Of a stretch of DNA of 64,000 nucleotides, positions 15,421-23,984 are shown in pieces (position 1 is the first letter of the stretch; each line of letters begins with the position of its first letter). The position numbers were made by a program, and so were the translations under genes. The stretch is from an uncultured Lachnospiraceae bacterium (GTDB lineage Bacteria; Bacillota; Clostridia; Lachnospirales; Lachnospiraceae). A model generated the notes under the pieces. That model saw only the letters and a list, made by a program, of their open reading frames with translations. It was not told where the DNA came from and did no database searches. The stretch lies in the NCBI GenBank assembly GCA_910577015.1, contig CAJTKU010000006.1:103236-167235 (forward strand). The letters are read 5' to 3'.

Positions 15421-15702
15421 ATGGCTAGATCACTGAAAAAAGGACCGTTCGCAGACCAGAGCTTACTGAAAAAAGTAGATGCCCTAAATGCATCAGGACA
15501 GAAGCAGGTTATCAAAACCTGGTCCCGTCGTTCTACAATTTTCCCTTCTTTTGTGGGACATACAATTGCAGTTCACGATGGCAGAAAGCACGTTCCCGTA
15601 TATGTAACGGAAGATATGGTTGGACATAAACTTGGTGAGTTTGTTGCCACCAGAACTTTTAGAGGACATGGCAAGGACGAAAAGAAGTCTAAAGTAAGAT
15701 AG
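15421..15702 (+). CDS. rpsS: 30S ribosomal protein S19
   Basis: 93 residues. It is in the 30S head next to S13 and the A-site tRNA. MARSLKKGPFADQSLLKKV and the IKTWSRRSTI and FVGHTIAVHDGRKHVPVYV segments are diagnostic. 16-nt gap after rplB, with AAGGAGG. Confidence 0.97.
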   Translation: MARSLKKGPFADQSLLKKVDALNASGQKQVIKTWSRRSTIFPSFVGHTIAVHDGRKHVPVYVTEDMVGHKLGEFVATRTFRGHGKDEKKSKVR

Positions 15703-15723
15703 TTTGAAAGGAGGAACAATTCT

Positions 15724-16113
15724 ATGGCTAAGGGACATAGAAGTCAAATTAAGAGAGAAAGAAATGCGCAGAAAGATACAAGACCTTCAGCTAAGTTATC
15801 TTACGCAAGGGTTTCTGTTCAGAAAGCATGTTTCGTATTGGATGCCATAAGGGGCAAAGATGTGCAGACCGCACTTGCCGTTCTGGCTTATAATCCCAGA
15901 TATGCATCCAGCGTTATTAAGAAGTTATTAGAATCAGCTATCGCAAACGCTGAAAACAATAATGGCATGAATCCTGACAACCTTTATATTGCAGAGTGTT
16001 TTGCAAATAAAGGTCCCACAATGAAGAGGGTCAGACCGAGGGCGCAGGGCAGGGCTTACAGGATTGAAAAGCAGATGAGCCATATTACCATCGTTCTGGA
16101 CGAGAAGAAGTAG
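15724..16113 (+). CDS. rplV: 50S ribosomal protein L22
   Basis: 129 residues. Its hairpin narrows the exit tunnel beside L4. The ANAENNNGMNPDNLYIAECF and PRAQGRAYRIEKQMSHITIVL segments identify it. It starts at ATG 15724 after GAAAGGAGG. Confidence 0.97.
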   Translation: MAKGHRSQIKRERNAQKDTRPSAKLSYARVSVQKACFVLDAIRGKDVQTALAVLAYNPRYASSVIKKLLESAIANAENNNGMNPDNLYIAECFANKGPTMKRVRPRAQGRAYRIEKQMSHITIVLDEKK

Positions 16114-16129
16114 GAAGGGAGAAAAAGTT

Positions 16130-16783
16130 ATGGGACAGAAAGTTAATCCTCACGGCCTTAGAGTCGGCGTTATTAAAGATTGGGATTCAAAATGGTACGC
16201 TGATGCAGAATTCTCTGACTATTTAGTAGAAGACTACAACATCAGGACGTACTTAAAGAAAAAATTGTTTGCTGCCGGTATCTCCAAAATTGAGATTGAA
16301 AGAGCTTCCGACAGGGTAAAAGTGATTATTTATACAGCAAAACCCGGCGTGGTAATCGGCAAGGGCGGCGCTGAAATTGAAGTGACCAAGAATGAACTTG
16401 CTAAAATGACTGACAAGAAGGTTCTGGTAGACATCAAGGAAATCAAAAGACCGGATAAGGATGCACAGCTTGTGGCGGAAAATATTGCACAGCAGCTTGA
16501 AAACCGTGTATCTTTCAGACGCGCCATGAAATCCTGCATGGGCAGAACCATGAAAGCCGGTGCGCTTGGCATCAAGGCTTCCTGCTCCGGACGTCTGGGC
16601 GGCGCCGATATGGCACGTACCGAGTTTTACAATGAGGGAACCATTCCCCTGCAGACATTGAGAGCAGATATTGATTATGGCTTCGCTGAGGCTGACACTA
16701 CTTACGGTAAGGTTGGCGTTAAGGTATGGATTTACAAAGGCGAAGTACTTCCCACTAAAAATCAGGAAGGGAGCGAGAAATAG
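16130..16783 (+). CDS. rpsC: 30S ribosomal protein S3
   Basis: 217 residues. It lines the mRNA entry channel and has helicase-supporting activity. The N-terminus is GQKVNPHGLRVG, followed by a KH domain with VVIGKGGAEIE, and a C-terminal domain with SGRLGGADMAR. 2 nt before rplP. Confidence 0.97.
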   Translation: MGQKVNPHGLRVGVIKDWDSKWYADAEFSDYLVEDYNIRTYLKKKLFAAGISKIEIERASDRVKVIIYTAKPGVVIGKGGAEIEVTKNELAKMTDKKVLVDIKEIKRPDKDAQLVAENIAQQLENRVSFRRAMKSCMGRTMKAGALGIKASCSGRLGGADMARTEFYNEGTIPLQTLRADIDYGFAEADTTYGKVGVKVWIYKGEVLPTKNQEGSEK

Positions 16784-16785
16784 TT

Positions 16786-17226
16786 ATGTTAATGCCTAAG
16801 AGAGTAAAACGTCGTAAACAGTTCCGTGGCAGTATGGCCGGTAAGGCTATGAGGGGCAACACTCTGACTTTCGGCGAATATGGCCTGGTGGCTACCGAAC
16901 CCTGCTGGATTAAGTCCAATCAGATTGAAGCAGCCCGTATCGCACTTACCCGTTATACAAAACGTACCGGTAAAGTCTGGATTAAGATTTTCCCGGATAA
17001 ACCAGTAACAGCAAAACCGGCAGAAACACGTATGGGTTCCGGTAAAGGTACATTGGAATACTGGGTAGCAGTTGTGAAACCTGGACGTGTAATGTTTGAA
17101 ATTGCAGGAGTTCCCGAGGAGTCCGCTAAAGAAGCATTACGTCTTGCAATGCACAAACTCCCTTGTAAATGTAAGATTGTTTCTAAAGCAGATTTGGAAG
17201 GCGGTGTGTCAAATGAAAACAAATAA
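16786..17226 (+). CDS. rplP: 50S ribosomal protein L16
   Basis: 146 residues. It contacts the A-site tRNA and organises the 5S region. MLMPKRVKRRKQFRG at the start, then GKGTLEYWVAVVKPGRVMFE. It overlaps rpmC by 14 nt, so the two are probably translated together. Confidence 0.97.
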   Translation: MLMPKRVKRRKQFRGSMAGKAMRGNTLTFGEYGLVATEPCWIKSNQIEAARIALTRYTKRTGKVWIKIFPDKPVTAKPAETRMGSGKGTLEYWVAVVKPGRVMFEIAGVPEESAKEALRLAMHKLPCKCKIVSKADLEGGVSNENK

Positions 17227-17416
17227 GTATGTAGAAGATTTGAAAAATAAATCAGAAGCAGAACTGGCAAACGAATTAGTCGCTGCTAAAAAAGAGCTTT
17301 TCAATTTGAGATTCCAGAACGCAACCAACCAGTTGGACAATACGGCAAGAATCAAAGAAGTGAGAAAGAATATTGCCCGCATCCAGACTGTAATGACTGA
17401 GAAAGCAAACGCTTAA
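17213..17416 (+). CDS. rpmC: 50S ribosomal protein L29
   Basis: 67 residues, a two-helix protein at the tunnel exit. The start is at ATG 17213 (MKTNKYVEDLKNKSEAEL), inside the end of rplP; a longer reading from 17096 is out of register with the family. The core LFNLRFQNATNQLDNTARI is conserved. Confidence 0.95.
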   Translation: MKTNKYVEDLKNKSEAELANELVAAKKELFNLRFQNATNQLDNTARIKEVRKNIARIQTVMTEKANA

Positions 17417-17485
17417 TCAAAGCCGTTCAATTTAGTGAAAATATTCCCGCTTCAAGGGATGGAATTTCAGAAAGGAGATTTAACC

Positions 17486-17740
17486 GTGGAAAGAAATTTG
17501 AGAAAAACACGTACCGGTAAAGTTGTAAGCAATAAGATGGATAAGACCATTGTTGTTGCCATCGAGAATCATGTAAAACATCCTCTTTACAAGAAAATTG
17601 TAAAAGATACCTATAAACTCAAAGCACATGATGAGAACAACGAATGCAATATCGGCGATACAGTTAAGGTAATGGAAACAAGACCTTTATCCAAGGATAA
17701 GAGATGGAGACTTGTTGAAATCGTTGAAAAAGCTAAATAA
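17486..17740 (+). CDS. rpsQ: 30S ribosomal protein S17
   Basis: 84 residues, GTG start at 17486 (MERNLRKTRTGKVVS) after AAAGGAG. It is an early 16S-binding OB-fold protein. The conserved KMDKTIVVAIENHVKHPLY and RPLSKDKRWRLVEI segments are present. An upstream ATG at 17435 would add an atypical 17-residue extension and lacks a good ribosome binding site. Confidence 0.95.
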   Translation: MERNLRKTRTGKVVSNKMDKTIVVAIENHVKHPLYKKIVKDTYKLKAHDENNECNIGDTVKVMETRPLSKDKRWRLVEIVEKAK

Positions 17741-17765
17741 ATGATTATTTGGAAGGAGAATTATC

Positions 17766-18134
17766 ATGGTTCAGCAAGAAAGCAGACTGAAAGTTGCTGA
17801 TAACACAGGTGCAAAAGAATTGCTGTGCATCAGGGTTATGGGCGGCTCTACAAGAAGATATGCACAGATTGGTGATATCATAGTTGCTTCTGTTAAAGAT
17901 GCAACACCAGGCGGCGTTGTAAAAAAAGGTGATGTGGTAAAGGCTGTTGTCGTTCGTACCGTTAAGGGCGCGCGCCGTAAAGACGGTTCTTACATCAAAT
18001 TTGATGAAAATGCTGCTGTCATTATCAAAGATGACAAGACTCCGAGAGGAACTCGTATTTTTGGGCCGGTAGCCAGAGAGCTTCGTGAGAAACAGTTTAT
18101 GAAAATTGTTTCCCTCGCTCCCGAAGTATTATAA
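17766..18134 (+). CDS. rplN: 50S ribosomal protein L14
   Basis: 122 residues. It forms inter-subunit bridges and is the docking site for silencing factor RsfS. MVQQESRLKVADNTGAKELLCIRV at the start and TPRGTRIFGPVARELR near the C-terminus. First gene of the spc-type portion; no separate promoter is obvious in the 25-nt gap. Confidence 0.97.
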   Translation: MVQQESRLKVADNTGAKELLCIRVMGGSTRRYAQIGDIIVASVKDATPGGVVKKGDVVKAVVVRTVKGARRKDGSYIKFDENAAVIIKDDKTPRGTRIFGPVARELREKQFMKIVSLAPEVL

Positions 18135-18145
18135 GGAGGTACCCC

Positions 18146-18457
18146 ATGTCTATGTTAAAAATCAAAAAAGGCGATACCGTAAAGGTGATTGCCGGTAAAG
18201 ATAACGGCAAAGAGGGCAAGGTAATTGCCATCGACCGTAAAAACTTAAAAGTAACAGTGGAAGGCGTGAACATGGTAACAAAGCACGTAAAGCCTTCTCA
18301 GGCAAATCCCAATGGGGGAATCCTGCAGAAAGAAGCAGCGCTTGATATATCCAATGTAATGTATGTCCACAAGGGAAAAGCAACCAGAATCGGGTTTAAA
18401 GTGGAAAACGGCAAGAAAGTCCGTTTTGCAAAATCAACCGGTGAAGTGATTGACTAA
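18146..18457 (+). CDS. rplX: 50S ribosomal protein L24
   Basis: 103 residues with an N-terminal KOW motif (KKGDTVKVIAGKDNGKEGKV). It assists early 50S assembly near the tunnel exit. AAGGAGG directly upstream; the start codon follows rplN by 11 nt. Confidence 0.97.
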   Translation: MSMLKIKKGDTVKVIAGKDNGKEGKVIAIDRKNLKVTVEGVNMVTKHVKPSQANPNGGILQKEAALDISNVMYVHKGKATRIGFKVENGKKVRFAKSTGEVID

Positions 18458-18481
18458 TTGCAGGGAAGGAGGAAATAAAGC

Positions 18482-19021
18482 GTGAGCAGACTTAGAGATT
18501 TTTACAATGATGAAATCATTGCAGCAATGACAAAAAAGTTTGGATATAAAAATGTCATGGAAGTTCCCAAGCTTGACAAGATTGTTGTCAATATGGGCGT
18601 TGGCGAAGCAAAAGAGAATGCAAAAGTTTTAGAGGGCGCCGTGAAAGACATGGAGACCATCACAGGTCAGAAAGCGGTTCTCACGAAGGCAAAGAACTCT
18701 ATTGCAAACTTCAAAATCCGTGAAGGCATGGCAATCGGATGCAAAACAACCCTGCGCGGTGAAAAAATGTATGAGTTTTTGGACCGTCTGGTAAATCTGG
18801 CATTGCCCCGTGTACGTGACTTCAGAGGGGTAAATCCCAATGCGTTTGACGGAAGAGGCAACTATGCACTTGGCATTAAGGAGCAGATTATCTTCCCTGA
18901 AATCGAATATGATAAGGTAGATAAAGTAAGAGGTATGGATATCATTTTCGTAACAACTGCAAAGACAGACGAAGAGGCACGTGAATTATTGAGATTATTC
19001 AACATGCCCTTTGCAAAATAA
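18482..19021 (+). CDS. rplE: 50S ribosomal protein L5
   Basis: 179 residues, GTG start at 18482 after GGAAGGAGG. It binds 5S rRNA and P-site tRNA. Features: VPKLDKIVVNMGVGEA, and the RVRDFRGVNPNAFDGRGNYALGIKEQ block. Confidence 0.97.
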   Translation: MSRLRDFYNDEIIAAMTKKFGYKNVMEVPKLDKIVVNMGVGEAKENAKVLEGAVKDMETITGQKAVLTKAKNSIANFKIREGMAIGCKTTLRGEKMYEFLDRLVNLALPRVRDFRGVNPNAFDGRGNYALGIKEQIIFPEIEYDKVDKVRGMDIIFVTTAKTDEEARELLRLFNMPFAK

Positions 19022-19033
19022 GGAGGTAAATTC

Positions 19034-19219
19034 ATGGCTAAGACATCTATGAAGCTGAAACAGCAGCGTAAACCCAAGTTCTCCACGAGAGCTTATACGC
19101 GTTGTAAAATCTGCGGCCGTCCCCATGCTGTTTTGAAAAAGTACGGAATCTGCAGAATTTGCTTCCGTGAACTGGCATATAAGGGACAGATTCCCGGCAT
19201 AAAAAAAGCCAGTTGGTAA
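19034..19219 (+). CDS. rpsZ: 30S ribosomal protein S14, zinc type
   Basis: 61 residues, the short zinc-binding form (type Z). Cysteines 24, 27, 40 and 43 form the zinc ribbon (CKIC and CRIC). The AKTSMKLKQQRKPKF N-terminus is typical for Firmicutes. 12 nt after rplE. Confidence 0.97.
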   Translation: MAKTSMKLKQQRKPKFSTRAYTRCKICGRPHAVLKKYGICRICFRELAYKGQIPGIKKASW

Positions 19220-19268
19220 TTTATTTTATGCATGATTCAAGTCAGGTAGATAAGGAGGATACTAAATC

Positions 19269-19670
19269 ATGACAATGAGCGACCCTATTGCAGATATGCT
19301 TACCAGAATCCGTAATGCAAATACTGCAAAACATGATACAGTAGATATTCCTTCTTCCAAAATGAAACTGTCCATCGCACAGATTCTTCTGGATGAAGGT
19401 TATATTAAAAAATTTGAAGTAATTGAGGACGGCGTATTCAAAACAATCCGCATTACCTTAAAGTACGGCGCTGACAAAAATGAAAAAATCATTTCCGGCA
19501 TTAAGAGAATCAGCAAACCCGGTCTCCGTGTTTATGCCGGCAGGGATGAGCTGCCCAAGGTTCTCGGCGGACTCGGCGTTGCCATTATCTCCACCAACCA
19601 GGGCGTTATCACCGACAAAAAGGCAAGGGAACTGCAGGTTGGCGGCGAAGTATTGGCTTTTGTATGGTAA
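19269..19670 (+). CDS. rpsH: 30S ribosomal protein S8
   Basis: 133 residues. It organises the 16S central domain; in enterobacteria it also represses the spc operon. DPIADMLTRIRNAN at the start and GVITDKKARELQVGGEVLAFVW at the end are diagnostic. AAGGAGG lies 10 nt before ATG 19269. Confidence 0.97.
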   Translation: MTMSDPIADMLTRIRNANTAKHDTVDIPSSKMKLSIAQILLDEGYIKKFEVIEDGVFKTIRITLKYGADKNEKIISGIKRISKPGLRVYAGRDELPKVLGGLGVAIISTNQGVITDKKARELQVGGEVLAFVW

Positions 19671-19717
19671 ATTTGACAGTAACAGGTAAATTAAACAAAT
19701 AAACAGGAGGTACGGGC

Positions 19718-20260
19718 ATGTCACGTATAGGTAGAATGCCAATCGCGATTCCTGCAGGCGTAACTGTAGAAGTTGCAGAAAATAACAAGGTGACTGTAAA
19801 AGGTCCCAAGGGTACTCTGGAGAGAGTGCTTCCCCAGGAGATGGAAATCAAAGTAGAGGGCGCAGAAGTAACAGTTGCAAGGCCCAACGACTTAAAGAAA
19901 ATGAAATCCCTCCATGGATTGACCAGAACACTGATTAACAATATGGTGGTAGGCGTTACACAGGGATATGAGAAAAAGCTGGAAGTGAACGGCGTAGGTT
20001 ACAGGGCTGCAAAATCCGGCAAAGTCCTGACTTTGTCCCTGGGATACTCCCATCCGGTAGAGATGACTGACCCCGAAGGTATCGAAACGGTGCTGGAAGG
20101 ACAGAATGTCATTATTGTAAAGGGAATTGATAAAGAAAAAGTTGGCCAATTCGCTGCTGAAATCAGAGATAAGAGAAGACCTGAACCTTACAAGGGCAAG
20201 GGAATTAAATATGCTGATGAAACAATCAGACGTAAAGTTGGTAAGACTGGTAAGAAATAA
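19718..20260 (+). CDS. rplF: 50S ribosomal protein L6
   Basis: 180 residues, two repeated alpha/beta domains near the sarcin-ricin loop. SRIGRMPIAIPAGV at the start and the RRPEPYKGKGIKYADE signature near the C-terminus. Confidence 0.97.
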   Translation: MSRIGRMPIAIPAGVTVEVAENNKVTVKGPKGTLERVLPQEMEIKVEGAEVTVARPNDLKKMKSLHGLTRTLINNMVVGVTQGYEKKLEVNGVGYRAAKSGKVLTLSLGYSHPVEMTDPEGIETVLEGQNVIIVKGIDKEKVGQFAAEIRDKRRPEPYKGKGIKYADETIRRKVGKTGKK

Positions 20261-20280
20261 CAGATAAGGAGAGTATGAAA

Positions 20281-20649
20281 ATGGTTAGAAAAGAATCAAG
20301 ACGGGAAGTGCGTGCGAAAAAGCACATGAGAATTCGTAACCGTTTCAGCGGCAATGCTGAGAGGCCACGTTTAGCTGTATTCAGAAGCAATAATCATATG
20401 TATGCTCAAATTATCGACGACACAGTTGGGAACACACTGGTTGCTGCCTCTACCGTGGAAAAGGAGATAAAGGCAGAACTCGAAAAAACCAATAACGTTG
20501 ATGCAGCGGCATATTTAGGAACTGTCATTGCCAAGAGGGCAATCGAAAAAGGTATCAAGGAAGTAGTCTTTGACAGGGGCGGCTTTATATACCATGGTAA
20601 AATTGCAGCATTAGCTGATGCAGCCAGAGAAGCTGGCTTACAATTCTAG
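20281..20649 (+). CDS. rplR: 50S ribosomal protein L18
   Basis: 122 residues. It binds 5S rRNA with L5. The start is set at ATG 20281 (MVRKESRREVRAKKH), 9 nt after AAGGAG; the ATG at 20275 is only 3 nt from that site. RPRLAVFRSNNHMYAQIID and FDRGGFIYHGK are diagnostic. Confidence 0.95.
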   Translation: MVRKESRREVRAKKHMRIRNRFSGNAERPRLAVFRSNNHMYAQIIDDTVGNTLVAASTVEKEIKAELEKTNNVDAAAYLGTVIAKRAIEKGIKEVVFDRGGFIYHGKIAALADAAREAGLQF

Positions 20650-20665
20650 GAAAGGAAGAGGACAT

Positions 20666-21175
20666 ATGAAACATACAATCATAGATGCAAGTCAGCTGGA
20701 ATTAACAGATAAAGTTGTAGTTATTAAACGTGTTTCCAAAACCGTTAAAGGTGGACGTAATATGCGTTTCACAGCCCTGGTGGTTGTCGGTGACGGAAAC
20801 GGCCATGTTGGCGCCGGCCTGGGCAAGGCTGTGGAAATTCCCGAAGCAATCCGCAAAGGGAAAGAAGACGCCATGAAACATCTGGTAAATGTTGCGATGG
20901 ATGGTAACAACAGTATTACACATGACTTTATCGGCAAATACGGTTCTGCCAATGTTCTTTTGAAGAGGGCTCCGGAAGGTACCGGTATTATTGCAGGCGG
21001 TCCTGCGCGTATTGTTTGTGAGCTTGCAGGTATCAAAAATATCCGTACAAAGTCTTTAGGCTCCAACAACAAGCAGAATGTAGTTCTTGCAACCATTGCA
21101 GGTTTAGCGCAGTTAAAGGCTCCTGAAGAAGTAGCTAAAAACCGCGGCAAGGCAGTAGAAGAAATTTTTGCTTAA
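20666..21175 (+). CDS. rpsE: 30S ribosomal protein S5
   Basis: 169 residues from ATG 20666 (MKHTIIDASQLELTDKV) after GGAAAGG. It contributes to decoding accuracy and is the spectinomycin target. The VVVGDGNGHVGAGLGKA RNA-binding loop and GTGIIAGGPARIVCELAG are conserved. An in-frame ATG at 20618 lies inside rplR and is rejected. Confidence 0.96.
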   Translation: MKHTIIDASQLELTDKVVVIKRVSKTVKGGRNMRFTALVVVGDGNGHVGAGLGKAVEIPEAIRKGKEDAMKHLVNVAMDGNNSITHDFIGKYGSANVLLKRAPEGTGIIAGGPARIVCELAGIKNIRTKSLGSNNKQNVVLATIAGLAQLKAPEEVAKNRGKAVEEIFA

Positions 21176-21218
21176 TGAGGGGTTGTTTCCCTGAATGGGT
21201 TGAAAGGAGAGAAAGGTA

Positions 21219-21410
21219 ATGGCAGAAAAAAAGTTAAAAATTACTCTGGTTAAATCCACTATCGGCGCTGTTCCCAAAAATAGAGCAGTTGTAGAGTCCA
21301 TGGGCCTTAGGAAGATTAACAGTTCGATTATCCTGCCGGACAACGACGCTACAAGGGGACAGATTCGGAAGATTAATCATTTAATCAAAGTAGAAGAAGT
21401 AGAAGTATAA
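21219..21410 (+). CDS. rpmD: 50S ribosomal protein L30
   Basis: 63 residues. LKITLVKSTIGAVPKNRAVVE and RGQIRKINHLIKVEEV. A small, usually non-essential protein near 5S rRNA. AAAGGAGAGAAAGG upstream. Confidence 0.96.
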   Translation: MAEKKLKITLVKSTIGAVPKNRAVVESMGLRKINSSIILPDNDATRGQIRKINHLIKVEEVEV

Positions 21411-21430
21411 GCAGATAAGGAGGTGTCAGA

Positions 21431-21871
21431 ATGGAATTATCTAATTTAAGACCTGCGGAAGGCTCCAAGCATAGCGATAATTTTAGAAGAGGCCGCGGAC
21501 ACGGTTCAGGCAACGGAAAAACTGCCGGCAAAGGCCATAAGGGACAGAAAGCCCGTTCAGGAGCTCCCAGAATCGGTTTTGAAGGTGGACAGATGCCGTT
21601 ATACAGACGTATTCCCAAGAGAGGTTTCCACAACAGGAATACAAAAGAAATCGTCGCTATCAACGTGAGCGCTTTGGAGCGTTTTGAAAATGACAGCGTG
21701 GTGGATATCAACACACTGCTGGAGACAGGCGTTATTAAAAATCCGAAAGATGGCGTAAAGGTTCTTGGAAATGGAGAGTTAACCAAAAAGCTTACAGTCA
21801 AAGTGAATGCATTCAGTGCATCTGCTAAAGAAAAGATTGAAGCTCTTGGTGGAAGTGCAGAGGTGATGTAA
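21431..21871 (+). CDS. rplO: 50S ribosomal protein L15
   Basis: 146 residues. MELSNLRPAEGSKH and the glycine/lysine-rich RRGRGHGSGNGKTAGKGHKG tail that penetrates the rRNA. The stop codon directly abuts the secY ATG. Confidence 0.97.
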   Translation: MELSNLRPAEGSKHSDNFRRGRGHGSGNGKTAGKGHKGQKARSGAPRIGFEGGQMPLYRRIPKRGFHNRNTKEIVAINVSALERFENDSVVDINTLLETGVIKNPKDGVKVLGNGELTKKLTVKVNAFSASAKEKIEALGGSAEVM

Positions 21872-23191
21872 ATGCTTACAACGCTGAAAAATGCATTCAA
21901 AATCAAAGAAATCAGAAATAAATTATTATTTACGTTCGCCATGCTGGTTGTGATTCGTATCGGGTCACAACTGCCTGTGCCGGGCGTAAATACGGAATAT
22001 TTCAAGTCCTGGTTTAACAGCCAGGCCGGAAACGGCAACGCGTTCAGTTTCTTTGACGCAATTACCGGCGGTTCCTTTATCAATATGTCCATTTTGGCGC
22101 TTGGTATCAACCCGTATATTACCTCATCCATCATCATGCAGCTTTTGACGATTGCGATTCCGAAGCTGGAAGAAATGCAGAAGGATGGGGAAGACGGCAG
22201 GAAAAAGATTGCGTCCATCACGAGATATGTGACGGTTGTGCTTGCCCTGATTCAGGCGACGGCAATGGCTATCGGATTCGGTCGGCAGGGCCTTTTGGTT
22301 CATTATAACGCAATGAGCGTCATCGTGGCTATCTCGGCCATGACGGCAGGAAGCGCTTTCCTCATGTGGATTGGTGAGAGAATCACGGAAAACGGTGTGG
22401 GTAACGGTATTTCCATTGTCCTGATTATCAATATCATTTCGCGTCTTCCGGAAGACTTGAACAATTTGTTTGAGCAGTTTGTAAAGGGTAAGCCGTTTGC
22501 CACGGCAGCGCTGGCGGTTGTGGTTATCCTTGCCATTATCATACTGATGGTGGTTCTGGTAATCATATTGAACGGCGGTGTGCGCAAGATTCCCGTGCAG
22601 TATGCACAGAAGGTGCAGGGAAGAAGGCTGGTAGGCGCGCAGTCCTCCAATATGCCTTTAAAGATTAATACGGCGGGGGTTATTCCCATTATTTTTGCAC
22701 AGTCCATTATGCAGTTCCCGATTATTATCTGCTCCTTTATGCAGTATGAGGGGACAGGCTTCTGGAGGGAAGTGTTAAACGGGTTAAATTCCGCTAACTG
22801 GTGTAATCCGAAGCAGCCGGTATATTCCATCGGACTGCTGGTGTATATCCTGTTGGTAATCTTCTTTGCATATTTTTATACCTCCATTACCTTCAATCCT
22901 TTGATGGTAGCGGACAATATGAAAAAGCAGGGTGGATTTATACCGGGTATCAGACCGGGTAAGCCAACCAGCGATTATCTTACAAGAGTTTTAAACTACG
23001 TTATCTTTATCGGCGCCGTAGGTCTTACCATTGTAGGTATTCTTCCTTATGTATTCAACGGATTATTTAAGGCAAGCGTATCCTTTGGGGGAACCAGTCT
23101 GATAATTATTGTAAGTGTTATACTGGAAACCATGAAACAGATTGAATCCCAGATGCTGGTGCGTAATTACAAAGGCTTTTTAAATGACTAA
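21872..23191 (+). CDS. secY: Protein translocase subunit SecY
   Basis: 439 residues with about ten membrane helices, the channel of the Sec translocon. MLTTLKNAFKIKEIRNKLLFTFAMLVVIR is the usual beginning. The plug region (GGSFINMSILALGINPYITSSIIMQLL), the cytoplasmic loop after TM8 (NMKKQGGFIPGIRPGKPTSDYL) and the ending MLVRNYKGFL are conserved. It is joined to rplO with no gap and followed by a terminator at 23214. Confidence 0.98.
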   Translation: MLTTLKNAFKIKEIRNKLLFTFAMLVVIRIGSQLPVPGVNTEYFKSWFNSQAGNGNAFSFFDAITGGSFINMSILALGINPYITSSIIMQLLTIAIPKLEEMQKDGEDGRKKIASITRYVTVVLALIQATAMAIGFGRQGLLVHYNAMSVIVAISAMTAGSAFLMWIGERITENGVGNGISIVLIINIISRLPEDLNNLFEQFVKGKPFATAALAVVVILAIIILMVVLVIILNGGVRKIPVQYAQKVQGRRLVGAQSSNMPLKINTAGVIPIIFAQSIMQFPIIICSFMQYEGTGFWREVLNGLNSANWCNPKQPVYSIGLLVYILLVIFFAYFYTSITFNPLMVADNMKKQGGFIPGIRPGKPTSDYLTRVLNYVIFIGAVGLTIVGILPYVFNGLFKASVSFGGTSLIIIVSVILETMKQIESQMLVRNYKGFLND

Positions 23192-23213
23192 ATGACTGGT
23201 ATGGGACTTAAGT

Positions 23214-23243
23214 ATCCGGGGAAAATTTCCCCGGATGCTTTTT
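23214..23243 (+). terminator. Terminator between secY and adk
   Basis: ATCCGGGGAA / TTCCCCGGAT (10-bp stem, loop AAT) is followed by GCTTTTT. It probably limits read-through from the ribosomal protein genes into adk. Confidence 0.8.
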
Positions 23244-23254
23244 CAATTCTGTTG

Positions 23255-23283
23255 TTGCAAACCTGAGAAAATAACGGTAAAAT
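23255..23283 (+). promoter_or_regulatory. Promoter of adk
   Basis: TTGCAA (23255-23260), 17 bp, TAAAAT (23278-23283), right after the secY terminator. Confidence 0.65.
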
Positions 23284-23326
23284 ATAAATATTAGGCATTA
23301 TCAGGATTGGAGAATGGAGGAAAAAT

Positions 23327-23968
23327 ATGAAGATTATTATGTTGGGCGCACCGGGCGCAGGTAAAGGAACACAGGCGAAGATGATAGCAGACAAATATCA
23401 GATTCCCCACATTTCCACCGGAGATATTTTCAGGGCAAACATTAAGAACGGTACAAAGCTTGGTATGGAAGCAAAGCAGTACATGGATAAAGGGCTTCTG
23501 GTTCCCGACGAACTGACCGTAAAGATTCTGCTTGACAGGGTGGCGCAGCCCGACTGTGCAAACGGTTATGTCCTGGACGGTTTCCCGAGGACGATTCCGC
23601 AGGCAGAAGTGCTGGATAAGGCATTGGCAGAGATTAACGATAAAATTGACTATGCCATCAACGTGGATGTGCCGGACGAGAATATCATTAACAGGATGTC
23701 GGGAAGACGCGCCTGCCTTTCCTGCGGCGCTACGTACCATATCGTGCATATTCCGCCCAAGACGGAAGGCGTATGCGACAAATGCGGGCAGCCGCTGGTG
23801 TTGCGTGATGACGACAAGGCGGAAACCGTAAAGAACAGGCTGGATGTATATCATGAGCAGACCCAGCCGCTTATCGACTTCTATACAAAAAAGGGTATCC
23901 TGAAGACTGTGGACGGGACAGTGGATATGCAGGATGTATTCAATGCCATCGTTGCAATTTTAGGATAG
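23327..23968 (+). CDS. adk: Adenylate kinase, zinc-containing long form
   Basis: 213 residues. It interconverts ATP + AMP and 2 ADP. P-loop GAPGAGKGTQA at 7-17, AMP site STGDIFRAN, DGFPRT motif near 84-89. The LID (about 126-163) has a zinc knuckle CLSC...CDKC typical of Gram-positives. It has its own promoter and sits in the conserved secY-adk-map order. Confidence 0.98.
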   Translation: MKIIMLGAPGAGKGTQAKMIADKYQIPHISTGDIFRANIKNGTKLGMEAKQYMDKGLLVPDELTVKILLDRVAQPDCANGYVLDGFPRTIPQAEVLDKALAEINDKIDYAINVDVPDENIINRMSGRRACLSCGATYHIVHIPPKTEGVCDKCGQPLVLRDDDKAETVKNRLDVYHEQTQPLIDFYTKKGILKTVDGTVDMQDVFNAIVAILG

Positions 23969-23984
23969 AATCGGGTGAGACAAT